Below are positions 47,600 through 61,645 of a stretch of 64,000 nt of DNA, in pieces. This stretch comes from Parietaria judaica. Taxonomy: Eukaryota; Streptophyta; Magnoliopsida; Rosales; Urticaceae. Every line of letters begins with the position of its first letter. Positions within the stretch are counted from its first letter, which is position 1. The notes below the pieces were generated by a model that saw only the letters and a list, made by a program, of their open reading frames with translations, was not told where the DNA came from and did not search any database. The position numbers were made by a program, and so were the translations under genes. The stretch spans positions 2,294,001 through 2,358,000 of the forward strand of contig OX940871.1 in NCBI GenBank assembly GCA_954871525.1, read 5' to 3'.

Positions 47600-50400
47600 A
47601 AATTAAGATACGAACTCCAGAGACTTAGTAGGAATATAAAAATTAAAATACAAGTTGAAAGTTCCAAAATTTGAGGAGTTAGTTTATAATAATAAAAATA
47701 ATAAAAAATTACAATAATAAAAATTATAAAAATTAACACTGCAAAGTAAAAAAAAATATTTATATATATATGATACACACGTAAACCCATATGCACGTAT
47801 GTAAATATACATATATATATATATATGAACTAATATTTAATATACATCTTGAAATCTGATTAATAGACACTGATTGTGATTAATAAACCGTTCAAAGACA
47901 ATCACGACCTATAATTTTATATTTTAATTCAGAGCTTAATTATATATTATACTATCTATCATAATCTTGAAAACATGCATTGTTTCTCTAGGTTTGTTTT
48001 GAGTGTGTGTATTGTATTTGTATATACATATTGATTTGAAACGGTTGATACAGCCAATGGTGCCATTAATACCTAGAGAGGAAGTTCCCAAATCTAATAG
48101 TAATTAAAAAAAATTCATGTCCCACTTCGTATTAATGTGGGGCTCAGAAAAATAAAGAATTGATGTCGTCTCATAACTCTTAAGTAGTATATGCAAAGAT
48201 AACTCTATATTATTATACTTCAAAGGTAATGTTTCATAATATATATATATATATATATATGTCTTTACTTGAACAAAAGAAAGATTAATATGTACAACAT
48301 ACGTAAAGGCAAAGATCATATTAATATTGTTTGTTTGACCATTATATTGCATGCTTTGAATTGCAATTTTTTTTCTTTTTTAAATAACCGAAGATTACTC
48401 ACATAATCGAAGCGCAGTTTTGTTTCCAAAAATATAATATTTACTCTAATACGAAGAGCAAATTATCCCTCTTAGATTTTGTGAACGACACAAAAAATAT
48501 CGCATGTCATTTTTTATAAACACATATTTATTAGACGGCTTCGGCCCCTTCCATATTCAAGCGGCCTTGGCCTCTCTCATATTTTATATTTAATGATTTG
48601 TTTCTATGAAAATGAAAGAGCGAAATACAAATTTTTTTTCTTCTAAAAAATGTCTCCCCTATTTTAGAATGGAAAGTGTTTATATTTTTTAAACAAAATT
48701 GAAGAGATGGTTTTTTTCTCTCAGATAATTTGCTTTTCGGACCCCTCTTTTGACTTGGAATATTTTCTGCTTTTTGAAAACTAATTAATTATATTATGTA
48801 TATAAATATATATATATATACGCATACACATACATACGTGTATATATACATGAAAGTACTTGTCATGTTGTAAACTATAAGGTTGTGGTTCATTGTATAA
48901 TTGCATAGCTTGACCTTTGATTTGTCACTATGTTGATATGCCTTAAAATAGTACAATATGAAATAAATTATTTGAATTGAGTCGGAAAACATTAGAAAGC
49001 TCTACAATGAATTTGGCTATAAGCCATGAATTACAAGAATTATTTTCGATATATATAATATTTGCTCATAATCTATAGATTGAGCTCAATTTCTTATCAT
49101 ATCTTATTATATGAATAAATAATATATCCACTTTTCAATCGTCCATACTCAATTAATGGTGAATTGTTGTATAGAATCTTTTTCCATGGCCCAAGAAATA
49201 CACAATTTTCCTTGTTGACGACAATTTTCCTGTGCATGAGTCAATGATCTGTGCTCTCATCCACAAATAAGTCTGTTGTATATATACACTAACGGCAAAA
49301 ATATTTGATTTTGATTGAAATCGTTCTTTAAAACTTACGCTCAAAGATTGACACTAAAAATACATTATTTTACCAAATGTATGAAAACACTTTTGAACGC
49401 CACATCTAGCATATGTTGACTTGTCATGTTACGTCAAATTGGCGTGTCATGTCAGGTCAACATGTTTATAACGTTAGGAATTTTAACCGTTAAAAATCTG
49501 AATACATGTATTAAAGTGTAGGTATCGTCGAAGTCAAGTATTTTTTCTGTTAATTAACCCCTAAAATTTGAGTGTATTAGGACATGACACATCAACAATG
49601 CTAAATGATTTTATAAAAAAAAAATCTATATTTTAAATTTAAGTGTGAGTTATAAGTTTAATCAAAATTAATTGTATAATTTTGCTGCTATATAATATAT
49701 ATATATATATATATATTACGTAACTCAAGATGTCAGCAAGTAGCAAAAGGTTTGACCACTGGTCAAAAATCAAAGTGGAAAACTAGCAACATCTCTATAA
49801 TTTATGTAGAAATGTAACAAAATTATTCAACACACTATTAAATTATATACCATGCGTGCATATATATATATATATATATGTGTGTGTATATATATATATA
49901 TTAAATATGACCTAAATATATGTACCATGTATGCATGTAGATTTTATTCAGAAGAATTTTATCTTTCTATATATGAGAAAAAACTCACTCTTAATCATTT
50001 TGTTTTAGGTATATTCTCCTTGCAAAAGAATGGTGATGTGATCGTTGATATAATATGTACATTTTCTTTCACTTAGAAAATGTTTGAACTTTTGATTGTC
50101 TATACATAGTACGTGAAACAAAAGCCAATTTTATGAATTTATCGTACATATATCTAGAGAGACATAATTGTGAAATTTGACAATTTGAATTCAAAACTAT
50201 CTTCTCTTTATTAATAATATTCGCACTAGAGTCTATGCATAGAGTTGTTATTCAAAGATGCTTGTCGATCATGATTGCCTCCATGGAATTTCTGAACCAT
50301 ATGATAATGAAAGGACAAATATTACTACCTATCACAATTTTGTTTTATATTTTTTCTTATTATTTTCAATAATTACCTCGCATTCTTATAAATTAATATA
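47600..50400. other. Gene-free intergenic DNA
   Basis: AT-rich with many TA tracts (for example 49858-49880). The block 49340-49560, with 'gttgacttgtcatgttacgtca' and 'ggcgtgtcatgtcaggtcaac' in inverted relation, is probably a worn fold-back element. Confidence 0.5.
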
Positions 50401-50417
50401 TATATATATATATATAT

Positions 50418-50958
50418 TGTGAGCTTAAGCTTGACTTAGTCCGGGTGACAACCAGAAGCCAAGACGGGCAGAAACACTTGCGAGAAGTCAGCCCGGGTAC
50501 TGACCAGAACAAAGGACGGACAGACGTTCAGCCCAGCTCGGGTAAACACATGAAGAGAGTCCGCATAGAAGGCAAGCTCAGCCCGGAGCATACGAGCAGG
50601 TCAGCTCGGGGACAGAAAGACTGTCCAGGTAGGAAAGGGAAAGTCTACCCAGAGAGGAAAACGCGTAGCTTGAGGAGCAAGCAAATCAAGTCAAAGATTT
50701 GACAAGATTATTTAGGGTAGTTTCCAGATTTAGTGCGATTCTGTTAGCTAGGGTTTTGCCTATGTGAGGCCTATATAAAACCTAGCAGTGTACTCTGTAA
50801 ATAAGAGTGAGTCCATTAAGTTTTTCGAGTTTATCTCTTTGTATTTGCCTTCAATATTAATCAGAGAATTTCTTCTTCCAAATTTGTATTCTTAAGTTCG
50901 TTTGATTCGTGGTGATTATTCGTGTTATTCGCAGATCCGTGATTTGGGATCCAATAAA
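50418..50958 (+). mobile_element. Putative solo LTR or LTR fragment
   Basis: A GC-richer block starts TGTGAGCTTAAGC and contains 'gcccgggtac'/'agctcgggta' repeats, a TATA-like CTATATAAAACC near 50772 and a T-rich downstream part, as in an LTR with U3-R-U5. It is inserted in a TA tract, so a target duplication cannot be judged, and the right end (near 'gggatcca') is uncertain. Confidence 0.5.
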
Positions 50959-51748
50959 TATATGTTTATCTCTATTGTAGCTTTCTAGTTTTGTACTTTT
51001 GCCTAAATAGACAACTTTTCGATAAAATTCGTGTTAAAAAATAAATTAATGAATTTAAAGACATGTAGTATATTTTAAAACGGACGGAAAACACTACATA
51101 AAAAGAAATTTAAAAACGAGTATAAACTCGGTGAAAATGTTGATATAGTCATTTTAAAAACAAGTGATACAAAGCAACGGGTGTTAAAAAATATTTTCGA
51201 AAGCAGTGAAATTATTTTTATTATAAATTTATTTGGAATCTAAAACAAAAGATAGATTATACAACTTGTTACAACTCATTATTAGACTTCACATACATGA
51301 AAAAGAGAAAGACATGAAGTGGACCATGAATGAGGTGGGTGATGTCGGAGATTTCATGCTCACACGAGTTCTTCTAGGTGGAAATTCAACCATTAATATG
51401 ACCAGCTGTAATATATAATATAATATTGTCAATTGAAGATAAAAATAGCCCTACCAGTTTCACTTCATACGTACGAGTCCACTTCAACATTTAAAGAAAA
51501 TAAAATCAACCCAATGAAACTTGTAGATATAGCTTTGTCTATCATGAAATCAATATATATTGGACCAATATATATATATTGTGAAGATTATTTATTGAAA
51601 ATTCGGTTCACATACAAGTCTATTTTATGAGTATACCAAAAACATCAGCAAGCGAGTTTCATACACCGCGAAGACGTTTAAACCTTACATTTTAGTTTAT
51701 CTATTTCAAAGGATGTAAATTGTATCAAAATTTTACTATAGTCGATAA

Positions 51749-52346
51749 TGTTGGGTTCGATGAATTTTCTCAATCTCGAAGCGGAAAACACATGATATCA
51801 TCAAAACAAAGATCTAGATTAAATTCAAAAATCAAGAGAATGAGTTTTGATACTTTACTAGACTTTTGATATTTTTGCCAACTTTACCAAATTGTGGCCG
51901 AATTCTCCTCGGGGTGCGCGTTTGAATATGTCTGTGATGCGGATCGTAGCTTCACAATTGCGAAGGCTCTAGCTTGTCCACCACATCGCTGCGAGAACGT
52001 CTTATAGTGATCGGAAATCTCCTTGATTGAGAACTAGGTCTCTTTTGGGAGATTAGACGATGGACCGGCAAGAACACACGGCAGGAGAAAACGCACACTT
52101 GTGTGCTAGAGGGGTGGGCGATTTTTCTCTATCTCTAGGGCTAGGTTAGGCGACTTATGATGTACTGTGATTGTGAGGTATAAATAGCCCACATGGTTAA
52201 ATGACCTAATGGGCTTTCTGGCCCCGTAATTGGCCATAAACTTATTAGATCATTATTAATTAATTACAGTAATTAATTTAAGTCCTCATAACGGGCCCGA
52301 GTGGGCCCGTCCAAATTAATGTCGGTTGGACCCGTAAATCCTAACA
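51749..52346. mobile_element. Putative solo LTR, ~600 bp
   Basis: The ends are TGTTGGGTTCGATG and AAATCCTAACA, inverted TGTTRGG termini. A TATA-like motif (GTATAAATAGCC) lies at 52178, usable on either strand; the minus orientation would place it ~165 bp from the LTR start. The flanks 'gataa' and 'gattc' match only partly, so a target duplication is not proved. Confidence 0.5.
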
Positions 52347-52574
52347 GATTCAAATCTCGATTCGGGGATTTTTATACGCTCAAGAACTCTCGAATTGCGT
52401 GCACTCGCATATGATCACTGTAAAGCTCTCCCGACGATAGGTAATAAAACATTGCCTACTTACCGTTGCAGCAATTCTCAAGTATGCTTCCTAGATTTGA
52501 AATTTTCTCTATCGTTCTAAAGGTTTTTGTCTCTGAAATTGTAATCCTACGAGACATATATCTTATGACTTAAT

Positions 52575-52611
<37 letters not shown>

Positions 52612-53135
52612 AGATATTCAAGTTGAATTAAAATAAGTCCAATCGAGTAATAGTGATTAGTAGAAACTAGTATATATTACAAACTTCATTATCATTATAT
52701 AGAATTGGACCGAGTTCAATACTGAAGGGAAGAATAATCTTTTTGCAAAAGATAGACATCATTTATGAAGGAACAATAATACTCTCTAGGTAAGAATTAA
52801 TGTCATTAATTTGATGTAACAATTATATTTTATAGGTTAAAATATATAGAGATAGATCGTGTCGGGCGTATCAATTTGGTGACGCTACCATACGAGGAGT
52901 TTTCGACTGCTTTCGATAGCTACCTTTATATTTTATTTATTTATATATATAAGCTAGTACAAGTGAGGCTATATATATATATATATTAATTGAGTTGAGC
53001 CACACACACGACAGCTCAATACACAGAAGATTAATCCCCCACGAGAGATAGAGATATAGATTTTGACCGTGACTAAATACACGCTCACATATCATCATCT
53101 ATTATTATTAAGAGAGAGAGACCTTTAACTTAGTA

Positions 53136-53167
53136 ACTTATAATATAATATAATATAATATAATATA
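53136..53167. repeat. (TAATA)n pentanucleotide repeat
   Basis: About six units of a five-base repeat. Confidence 0.85.
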
Positions 53168-53985
53168 GAGAAAATGTTATGTTATGATTTTCGACTTCAA
53201 TCTCCAAGTTCAAAAAAAGGTAAAAATGAAAAGAATAAAAAAATTGATATCAAAATTGTAGTAATTCGCTTTTAGTTTAGAAGGTACGTTTCCAATTAGA
53301 ATTAATTTGTTACACTTTTTGTTTCTCTATTTCATGATACAGATGGTACGATGACGATTCAAGACCGAATAAGCGAAAAAAAAAAATTAGGACAGCAAGA
53401 AAATTGTGTGAACGTCCAAGATACTCTTGCTACATAATTCTTCAGCAATTTTAGCTGCTTTTGTATCGGACCTTGATAGTGTTTTTGCGTATAATAAGCT
53501 TCATTGGTGATGTCTTTTAATATTATTTTTTTGTTGAATTCTTGATATATATATATATATATATATATCTAATATATATATATTAGATCTTGCAAGATCA
53601 CTCACTTGATGACTTTATGATTATTGATATATAGGAATAGGATATATATGGATTCAATATCTAGTCTATATACACGTACAAGTTGTTATATATATGGCTT
53701 CATGTATATATATGAGTCTTGTACTTGTCAGTTGTCATCATATTGCACGAAATCTCTTGCTGCAAATTCAATAATACGCGCTTCAGAAACAGCCCTACCA
53801 CCTTCATAACTCTATTATGATTGTGATGTTGATCGCATTTCTTAGGTCTTTATAGCCCACAATCACTACATATTATTTATATATTGATCTTTATAACAAT
53901 ACCAAGGTTCTAAGTTCTCGCAAATTCTTGTATCAAACCGGCGACGTGTAAAAATTTCAAAGTTATTATTTTATTATATTACAGG

Positions 53986-54261
53986 CACTGACGTAGTTAG
54001 ATTTTTATTTTAGAAAAAATACTAAGTATATTTCGACTGATCTTTTTCAGATACGTAAATAAATAAAAATTATAAACAACTATATTAAAACGACTATTAA
54101 ACATATAAGTAGATAATATTTTTTTTTCAAAAGATATAGAATAATTAAATTCGTATCGAGTCAAGAAGTACGATGGAATATGAGAAGAGTCGAATCAAAA
54201 CCTGAATAATGAATTTTTTTTAAACTGAGTGTATGCACATGCACACGTAGCTCCGCCACTG
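53986..54261. mobile_element. hAT-type MITE, family 2 copy b
   Basis: The element runs from CACTGACGTAGTTAG to GTAGCTCCGCCACTG and is flanked by a perfect 8-bp repeat ATTACAGG (53978-53985, 54262-54269). It is the same family and orientation as 47311-47585. Confidence 0.8.
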
Positions 54262-54299
54262 ATTACAGGCGTTATAACTTATACTTGTAAAATAAGATA

Positions 54300-55930
54300 A
54301 ATAATAATATTTTTTTATCAACAACTCCAAACTTTTTTATCTAAAATTAAGTTAGTAAAAATCCTTAATACGTTACCAAAAAAAAAGCCAAATCATGCTC
54401 AAGAACGACCTAATAAGTTAGTAAAGATACATTTAACCACAAGATTTGTCTAAAAGGACCGCGAGAAATGCGTATGGACATTGATTTTCGCCAAATCTGC
54501 TATATATATTTGCGGAGAATCATCTAATCCACCACGAGATCGGGTTTACCTCTCTTTTTGTAACAGAACATCCCGCAGCCGGAATTTCAGCTCTTAAAGA
54601 CGGGCTACTGCAACCGACAATCTGCGACAGTCACGGAAATTAAATAGCCCCCGATAAGCCATTTCCGGCTGCATATAACAACTACCTCGCGTCATCTAGA
54701 CTTCTGATATAATGCCAACAAATCTAAATCAGTCTTTCTTCTTATCGATAACATATCAATTAGTCTATTCTAACCAATATTATTATAACTTAACAACATC
54801 AATAATTTGATTTGATCAACTATATTATTGATACAAAACCTTACACCGACAATAATACTAATCAAAAGCGACAAACTAATTTTCACGTGTAATTAAGAGC
54901 TCAACAGCCCATTAATTAAAAAAAATTAACTAATTATCACCATCTTATCTTATTAAAAAAATCATCCCTAATCCCACATGCTAATATTTGTTAACCCATG
55001 CTTAGTATTGAATGCATTATAAATCAAAGATTAGCCCATCAAATCTCGATTTTGTCCAACACATGAATAAAAGTCAAAACGTTATGGTAGTGACACATCA
55101 AAAGAGAATCAGTCCAACATGAAGATTAAGATCAACAAATATTCCGGTATATCCCTCATTTTATATTTTATGTAAATATTGCCCTTCACTTTATAATATG
55201 TTTATATCAGACCCACTACTTTGTATTTTTTTTTAACCAGCTTTAGTAACTAATTGGTTTTTATATTGCAACCTATATTCTTAGACAACAGCAAAATTGT
55301 ATAGGCAACATAGGCACAAATTACAAAATTAATGGGTGAGATAAGAGCAAAATACAAAATCAATAACTTTGTGTAATTTTTTTTAAACACAATTTTTTAA
55401 TACAATATATGTGTAATTTTAGCACTTCATACATCAGGGCACCAAGTCGGAATTTAAAAATTGAGTTAAAATTGGGTAAAGGCAACATGAAGAACTAAGT
55501 TCACATCGTTTTGTGATTGACTATTTTGTGAGTGGTTATTTTGCTGAGTCCGACTTCTAGAAGGTAAGTAACTACCGTCACAAGTTGGGACTCAATCACC
55601 GTTTCAAAACCAAGTTGTTCTACTGGCTATAGCTACATGAGGAGCACTTTTTTTTTAGTTATTTAACTATTGATTGTAATTGGTACTTGTAAACATTATT
55701 GGTGATTAATCTGGGTGAGTGCCCCGCAAAAGTATATAGGTATCGAACTGCGTTACCAAAACATCGCGTGTGTTCTTTATTGCTTTCATGTTGTGTTTGG
55801 TTACAATATTCGTAATTTGCTTACAGCCGGTAATCTGACTTTATTACACAACATATAGACAAACATAAGAAGTCGATCGATGATGTGAAATGGTTATTTT
55901 ATAAAATAAAAAGTGACACGAGATCAATAT
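54300..55930. other. Gene-free intergenic DNA
   Basis: No supported gene. A GC-richer stretch at 54455-54700 ('gaccgcgagaaatgcg...cggctgcatataacaact') is probably a repeat of unknown class. Confidence 0.5.
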
Positions 55931-55937
55931 ATATATA

Positions 55938-56197
55938 GGGAAACTTCAGTTTCTATACCCGGACAGCATGTGTTTTTAGAAAAGTACCCAAATTTGTTAA
56001 ATTACAAAATTATGCCCCAAAAGTGTTTATGTAACAGACAAAAAGTGTCTATGTATACATTAACAGTTTTTGGAGCATATTTTAAAGTGTTTAAAATTGT
56101 TTATGTAAAGACAAAAAGTGTGTTGGGGGCATAGTTTTGTAATTTAACAAACTCGGGTAAACACATGCTCTACCGGGCATACAAACTGAAGTTTCCC
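55938..56197. mobile_element. MITE with TA-rich flanks, palindrome unit 1
   Basis: The unit has inverted ends GGGAAACTTCAGTTT and AAACTGAAGTTTCCC, with further inverted similarity inward ('acagcatgtgttttt' against 'aaacacatgctct', and the 'ttgttaaattacaaaa' segment). It sits in (TA)n on both sides, consistent with TA target preference as in Tc1/mariner MITEs, though low-complexity flanks make this uncertain. Confidence 0.7.
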
Positions 56198-56207
56198 TAT
56201 ATATATA

Positions 56208-56480
56208 GGGAAACTTCAGTTTGTATGCCCGGTAGAGCATGTGTTTTCGAAAAAGTACCCGAGTTTGTTAAATTACAAAACTATGCCCCCAACACAATTT
56301 TTATCTTTACATAAACACTTTTAAACACTTTAAAATATGCTCCAAAAACTATTAATGTATACATAAACACTTTTTGTCTTTACATAAACATTTTTTTAGC
56401 ATAGTTTTGTAATTTAACAAATTCGGGTACTTTTCTAAAAACACATGCTGTTCGGGCATACAAAACTATGCTGTTCGGGC

Positions 56481-56483
<3 letters not shown>
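56208..56483. mobile_element. MITE, palindrome unit 2 (inverted copy of unit 1)
   Basis: It starts GGGAAACTTCAGTTTGTATG and is the reverse complement of unit 1 across a 10-bp TA spacer. Its far end lacks the terminal AACTGAAGTTTCCC; instead the block 'atgctgttcgggcata' is repeated twice before (TA)n, showing a rearranged terminus. Confidence 0.7.
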
Positions 56484-56499
<16 letters not shown>

Positions 56500-56513
<14 letters not shown>

Positions 56514-59370
56514 AAAGTGAAGAGCGATGTCTAGTAATTTCTATCATTAAGTTACATTGATTAATCATGTAATGAAATTAGCCTACGATAATTGCACGGA
56601 AGCAAAGATATACCGAATTTAGACATTTCTAAAATATGACATCATATATATAATTTTAGCCCTATGCATGAGAATACGTACCAAGTCAAAAGTTAAAACT
56701 CCGTTAATTTTTTTTACTGAAAGGCTTCGTAGGAAAAATAAAAATTAAAACGCAAGAGTGAAATATAAATATTATTTGGAAAGCTATAGGAGACTAAAAG
56801 ACTAAAAGTATACATTATTAATTAATAACATTGATTAATCATGTACTTAATTAAGCTTATGATAATTGCATGGAAGCAGAGGAATAAGGAATCATAGACA
56901 GACAAGAAAAGGTGTAGGCCAATAAGGTCTCTGCGCCAATTGGCCGTATTATATATGGACGTGAAAATTAATTATTTAATAAAAACTGTATAATAAAAAA
57001 AATTAATATTAAAGGGTCAAGCTGGCTTCGTATTTTCCAAGATATACGTATAATTAAGTTTGTTATACAATTCTCAATCCTACGTGTCACTGTCGGTCAT
57101 GGTAACGTAACGTCTATCGATCCCCAATCATTGAGACCTCATTCGAAGTAAGGGTTTTGTTACGGTGTGCTCGTTTCCAAATTAGGATCAGTGGGTCCGG
57201 GACACGTGGCTTGATTAAGGGCAAGAGATCATTGCGACCGCGGCGACCACAGGATTCCGTCCCGTGAAAATTAAAAGAGTTAATCCTGATAAAAGTTTCA
57301 ATACTTTTAAAAAAATAGACCAGTAAATTTTAATTCTTTATTTTTTTTAGACAAAGTTCCGATTCTTTGGTTTTGAATCAAGTTAGGTACCTCCGTCAAA
57401 ATTTTCGTCCTCCTCCGTTACTCATGCTACGTCAAAATTCTAACTTGTATTCCAATTCTTTCTTCTTCTTTTTTTACCTAGACAAAGTTTCAACTCTCTG
57501 GTTTTGTCTCCTCATTTCACTTTCGTGAAAATTCCAAAATATAGATTATGTTGTTTTCGAGGGTTGAAAAAGCAAGTGTGCTCCCGTTTTAGTACATACT
57601 CCACAATTGTCTTTGATCGTCCAACTTTCTGATGGCTAATTTTCTCCGAAAATGACGGAAAAAAAAAATTTAACGTTGGAGAATGGAAATCTCGATGGAA
57701 GTACCAATAGGGATACAAAACCAAAATGAATTAGAACTTTGTCCGGACAAAAAAAAAGAATTGAAACTTACTAGCCCATTTTTTGAAAGTATTAAAACTT
57801 TTGCCGGGATCAACCCAAATTAAAAAAAAAAATTGATCAAATATCGACTTTGAATATTAATAAAAATTTGTCAACAATGATTTTTCGCAGAAAATCTTAT
57901 AGGAATTTTGACTAGTTAAATTGTGTAAGTGCATGATTTAGAGGCCGGAACCAGAGTCTTATTTCAAAATTCACGAACCAGAACTTAATTTAAAAAATTT
58001 AGAACGAAATAGATTTTCTTAAGACTAATTACTTTGGACGGTCCAAACTGAACAGATAATTAAAAATACTCCTCTTTAAAAAAATAAAAAGTCCGATTTT
58101 AAGAGAAGAAAAAAAAGTATTATTAGAGGATTGATTCCATGTTTTATTGCAGTTTAGTAAATATGGATGATCTTTGATTGCTGAAATGTGTGAGTTTGGC
58201 TATACTTTAAAAGCATATGGGTCATGCTATGAGAAAATTAATTTTTTTTTCTTTTACTATTTTAAGCTTGTTATGTTTATTCATTTATATCTTTACGAAT
58301 CTTTCTTTTTCTTCAACTTACAAAATTATGGTTCTAGGGTAGGGAGACCTTATGGCCATATATTTCTCAATTAAATTCCTCTTAGATTTTTTTATTTTTT
58401 TTTTACCTTTGGAAAATGCACATGGAATTGTATGTTTTTGGAGTTTGGATTATATTATATTATTTTTAGAGTTAATGAACGAAATGTTCATTTTGAGTCA
58501 AATTTATTTAAAAATTACCCCTTGTGTGTATTCTTTACTCTCATAAATGAACATTTTAAAAAAAAAAATTGGTACGAAATAGACATTTCGTACCATTTCC
58601 ATTATTTTTATAACCCTATTAATTTATTTATTTTCTCTGTAGATTTTTGCTGCTCTCTGAATCTCTCTGCAGGGGGAAAAAAAGGTTAATTTTGGGAATG
58701 AATTGGAGTGGATAACATATTTACTACTATAGTTAGATATATAAATGTTAGTAAATGTGAACATCTTTCATGTCAAAAATAGCAATGCAAAGTCAGGAGG
58801 ACCATTCCTTCTCGTTTTATTTCAATGACATTTTTATTGAGAGGTTTGAACCCGTGTTCGAAATGTCTATGAGTATGCCGACGGCATGCCAGAATTTCAA
58901 AAATATCGGTTAAAAATCAATTATATTATCACAATTTATTTTAAATACATGTAAATGGTGTATTTTGAGTGAAAATATCTAAACAATCGAGATTAATCAC
59001 TTTGCCACGTGAGGTTTTTATTTTCGGACAAAAATTAATATTTTAAGTCTTTATAATGACATTTTATAGACTTAAGCAAATGCTAGCGCAAACAAAAATT
59101 ATATCGTATAATCTTATGATTTGTTTTATAATTATATGATATAAATATGATCATTTTATAAAATATATATTGTTTAAATACTTAAAATTTGCATAATAAT
59201 TATAAAATATCATGGGCTATTCATTTTAAACGTTGGTTTAAGCTATTTAGCTCAAGACTTTAAGTCAAAATGTGTTACACTTGCCAAAAGTTTTTCGTTT
59301 TTCTTGAGAATGTTATATATAATTAAGAGGAAAATTAAAAATAAAACATGCAACCATTCCTAATAATGCA
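56500..59370. other. Gene-free intergenic DNA
   Basis: AT-rich, with no supported gene. Two similar 'attgattaatcatgta' / 'gataattgca.ggaagca' segments (near 56548 and 56829) are a short dispersed duplication. Confidence 0.5.
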
Positions 59371-59379
59371 ATCAATTAA

Positions 59380-59664
59380 GGGTAAATTGCGACTAAAAAA
59401 TATTTAACGTTTCAAACCTTCTAAGTTATGTATCTAAGCTTTTTTTTTTGTGTGGCTATAATACCTAATGTTGATTCTGCTAAGGAATTTAGTTTCCTAC
59501 GTGGTAGTTCGAATATTGGGTAAATTGTGGCTAAAGTACCTAATATTTGAAAAAAATAATTATGTACCTAAACTTTTTTTGGCAGTTAGTACCGAAAGTT
59601 CCTTCTGTTAAAGGCATAACTCAAAATTTTTAAAACATTAGGTATTTTAGCCAAAAATTTACCG
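59380..59664. mobile_element. Mutator-type MITE with 9-bp target duplication
   Basis: Inverted ends GGGTAAATTGCGACTAAA and GGCTAAAATACC-type (right end CCAAAAATTTACCG) are flanked by a perfect 9-bp repeat ATCAATTAA (59371-59379, 59665-59673), the duplication length of Mutator-like elements. An additional terminus-like sequence, GGGTAAATTGTGGCTAAAG, occurs inside at about 59518, suggesting a nested or composite origin. The termini resemble those of the long fold-back at 1566-2682. Confidence 0.8.
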
Positions 59665-61304
59665 ATCAATTAATTATTGAAAAATAAAACTTACCACAAT
59701 AATGACTAAGAATAGTATTCCAAAAGATACTACTACTAAAAGTTCACAGACCATTGTCTAGCTCTTTCCTTTAATTAATTAAATAATTAAATTATTTATT
59801 TTTGTTCTAAATTATTAAGTCATTTTCTACTTTCACTTTCTCACTTTCTTTTTGTTTGTCTATTTTCCTTATTTTGTTGCAATATTGTTCCCTTATCTTA
59901 TGAGTCAAATGTGTATATTTATGGACCCCACAGCTCTTGATATAATATAGTGTCGGCTGATTTTATAAATCCTGTAATATTCACTGGAAAAACCTTATAT
60001 ATATATTTTTTAATAATTATTATTTAAATTAAAATGTCTCAAAATGCATAATGCACTGTGTACAGAAGCTGGCAAGCAAAGCCTATGGATAAATAAAACC
60101 ATACTATTCTATGCTTAATCTTTCTGTGTGCATGTTTCATACCCCAATTATATTAGATATAAACATTAAAATTAACAATGTATATTGCCAGGAAATTCTA
60201 TCGATTTGATGACTGTCCCACAAACTTACTTTGTCTTTACTCATAGGTTTTTCGAGAAATTTTTGAGGAAGGGTTTCTTGCTCGTCCATCAAAGATGTTT
60301 AATTTTAGAATTCTGTATAAACGGAAAAAGATATAACTTATTGCTACATGTATTATCAATTAAAGTTGTAAATACAAGAGTTCAGAATATTTTTTCCTAT
60401 AAAAATCCGGATGCAGAAGTTCTCTCAAGTCATATTTTTCCGGATGCGAATATTCAAACTAGCTAGTACAAGATAAGTAAAGTTCTAGTTTCATATTTCT
60501 AAATATTGTATTTTGTATATCATTGTCTTAATTATAATCTGTTGGGTCTTTATTTTATATATACGTGAGTCGTTCGATAAAAAAAAAAGTGAAAAGAAAA
60601 GGAAATGAAATCAGTCAAAATTAGAACATCCTGAATAAGAATTTTATAGTTCCAACTTTTTTTCTTCAAATTTGGTCAAAATAAAACTAAAATCCGGGTA
60701 TCATCCCGTATCAATAGTATTAGTATTAATCAATTCTTTTTAGCACTCTATCGTACTTTCTCATAACACGTCACTTTCCGAGGCGTGTTATGAAATTTCA
60801 CAACGCTCCCTCTTGGCTCAACGGATTGGTAACATCACAAGAACCGAAAATTTACTCATGATGAAGAATTTTTAAGGAAAAGATAACCAAAAATAATAGT
60901 ATATCACTTTCAATAATCTCTTGATTACACAGATATATAATATAAATATGTGAATTGATGATTAGTGTTTGTAGTGTCGATTTCAACATAAAGAGGAGGA
61001 GGATTTTTAATAAATAAAAAGCAAATGGTTCAAAGCGATACTCAACATAAGTAGGGCTCAGTAGTTAATTAATTAGCAATCAAGTGAGTGGTTCTAAACA
61101 TACACACAAAGTAATTAGCACATGTGGTCAATTTAATTAACGTCCCAAAGGTCTTCCCTCTATGCAAGCAACACTAATTGAAGGTCCCCATTTTGGCTAA
61201 TTAATGCCATTTTAATTCATAGCAAGCACTCCTCTCACACCCCAAAAAAAAAAAAAAGTCTTTATTTTTTTTTCCTTTAGAGTAAATGGTGGTACAGTGT
61301 CTTC

Positions 61305-61645
61305 TAATCCCAAAAATGTTGTAACCGGATTAAAATCCGGATCACGCTTAACAAAAAAAAAAAAAAAAACGGACCCGGATCTATCCGGGTCAGGAAAAAA
61401 CCGGACCGGGATAGATCCGGGTCCGGTATAACACGGAACCGGATAGATCCAGTTCCGGGTATTTTAAAAAAAAAAAAACTCAACGGCTCTTTAATCTGAG
61501 CCGTAAAGAGCCGTTGGGGGCGGTAAAAGTAAAGTGGTCACCTGGAACCAGATTTATCTGGGATTTTTTTCCCGGATCCGGGTTTTGGACTGCAAAAAAA
61601 ATTATGTCCGATCGGTGGGGAATTTGCAGCACATTTTGGGGACTA
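61305..61645. mobile_element. hAT-type MITE, family 1 copy b
   Basis: It starts TAATCCCAAAAATG and ends CATTTTGGGGACTA, matching the ends of the element at 792-1106. Flanks GTGTCTTC (61297-61304) and GTTTCTTC (61646-61653) match at 7 of 8. The interior has repeated 'gatccgggt'/'ccggac' blocks. It lies about 750 bp upstream of the MYB start codon. Confidence 0.75.

Noticed and set aside
60808..60840. 'cttggctcaacggattggtaac', A-box-like sequence
   Set aside because: No matching B box or acceptor stem nearby, so neither a tRNA nor a clear SINE.
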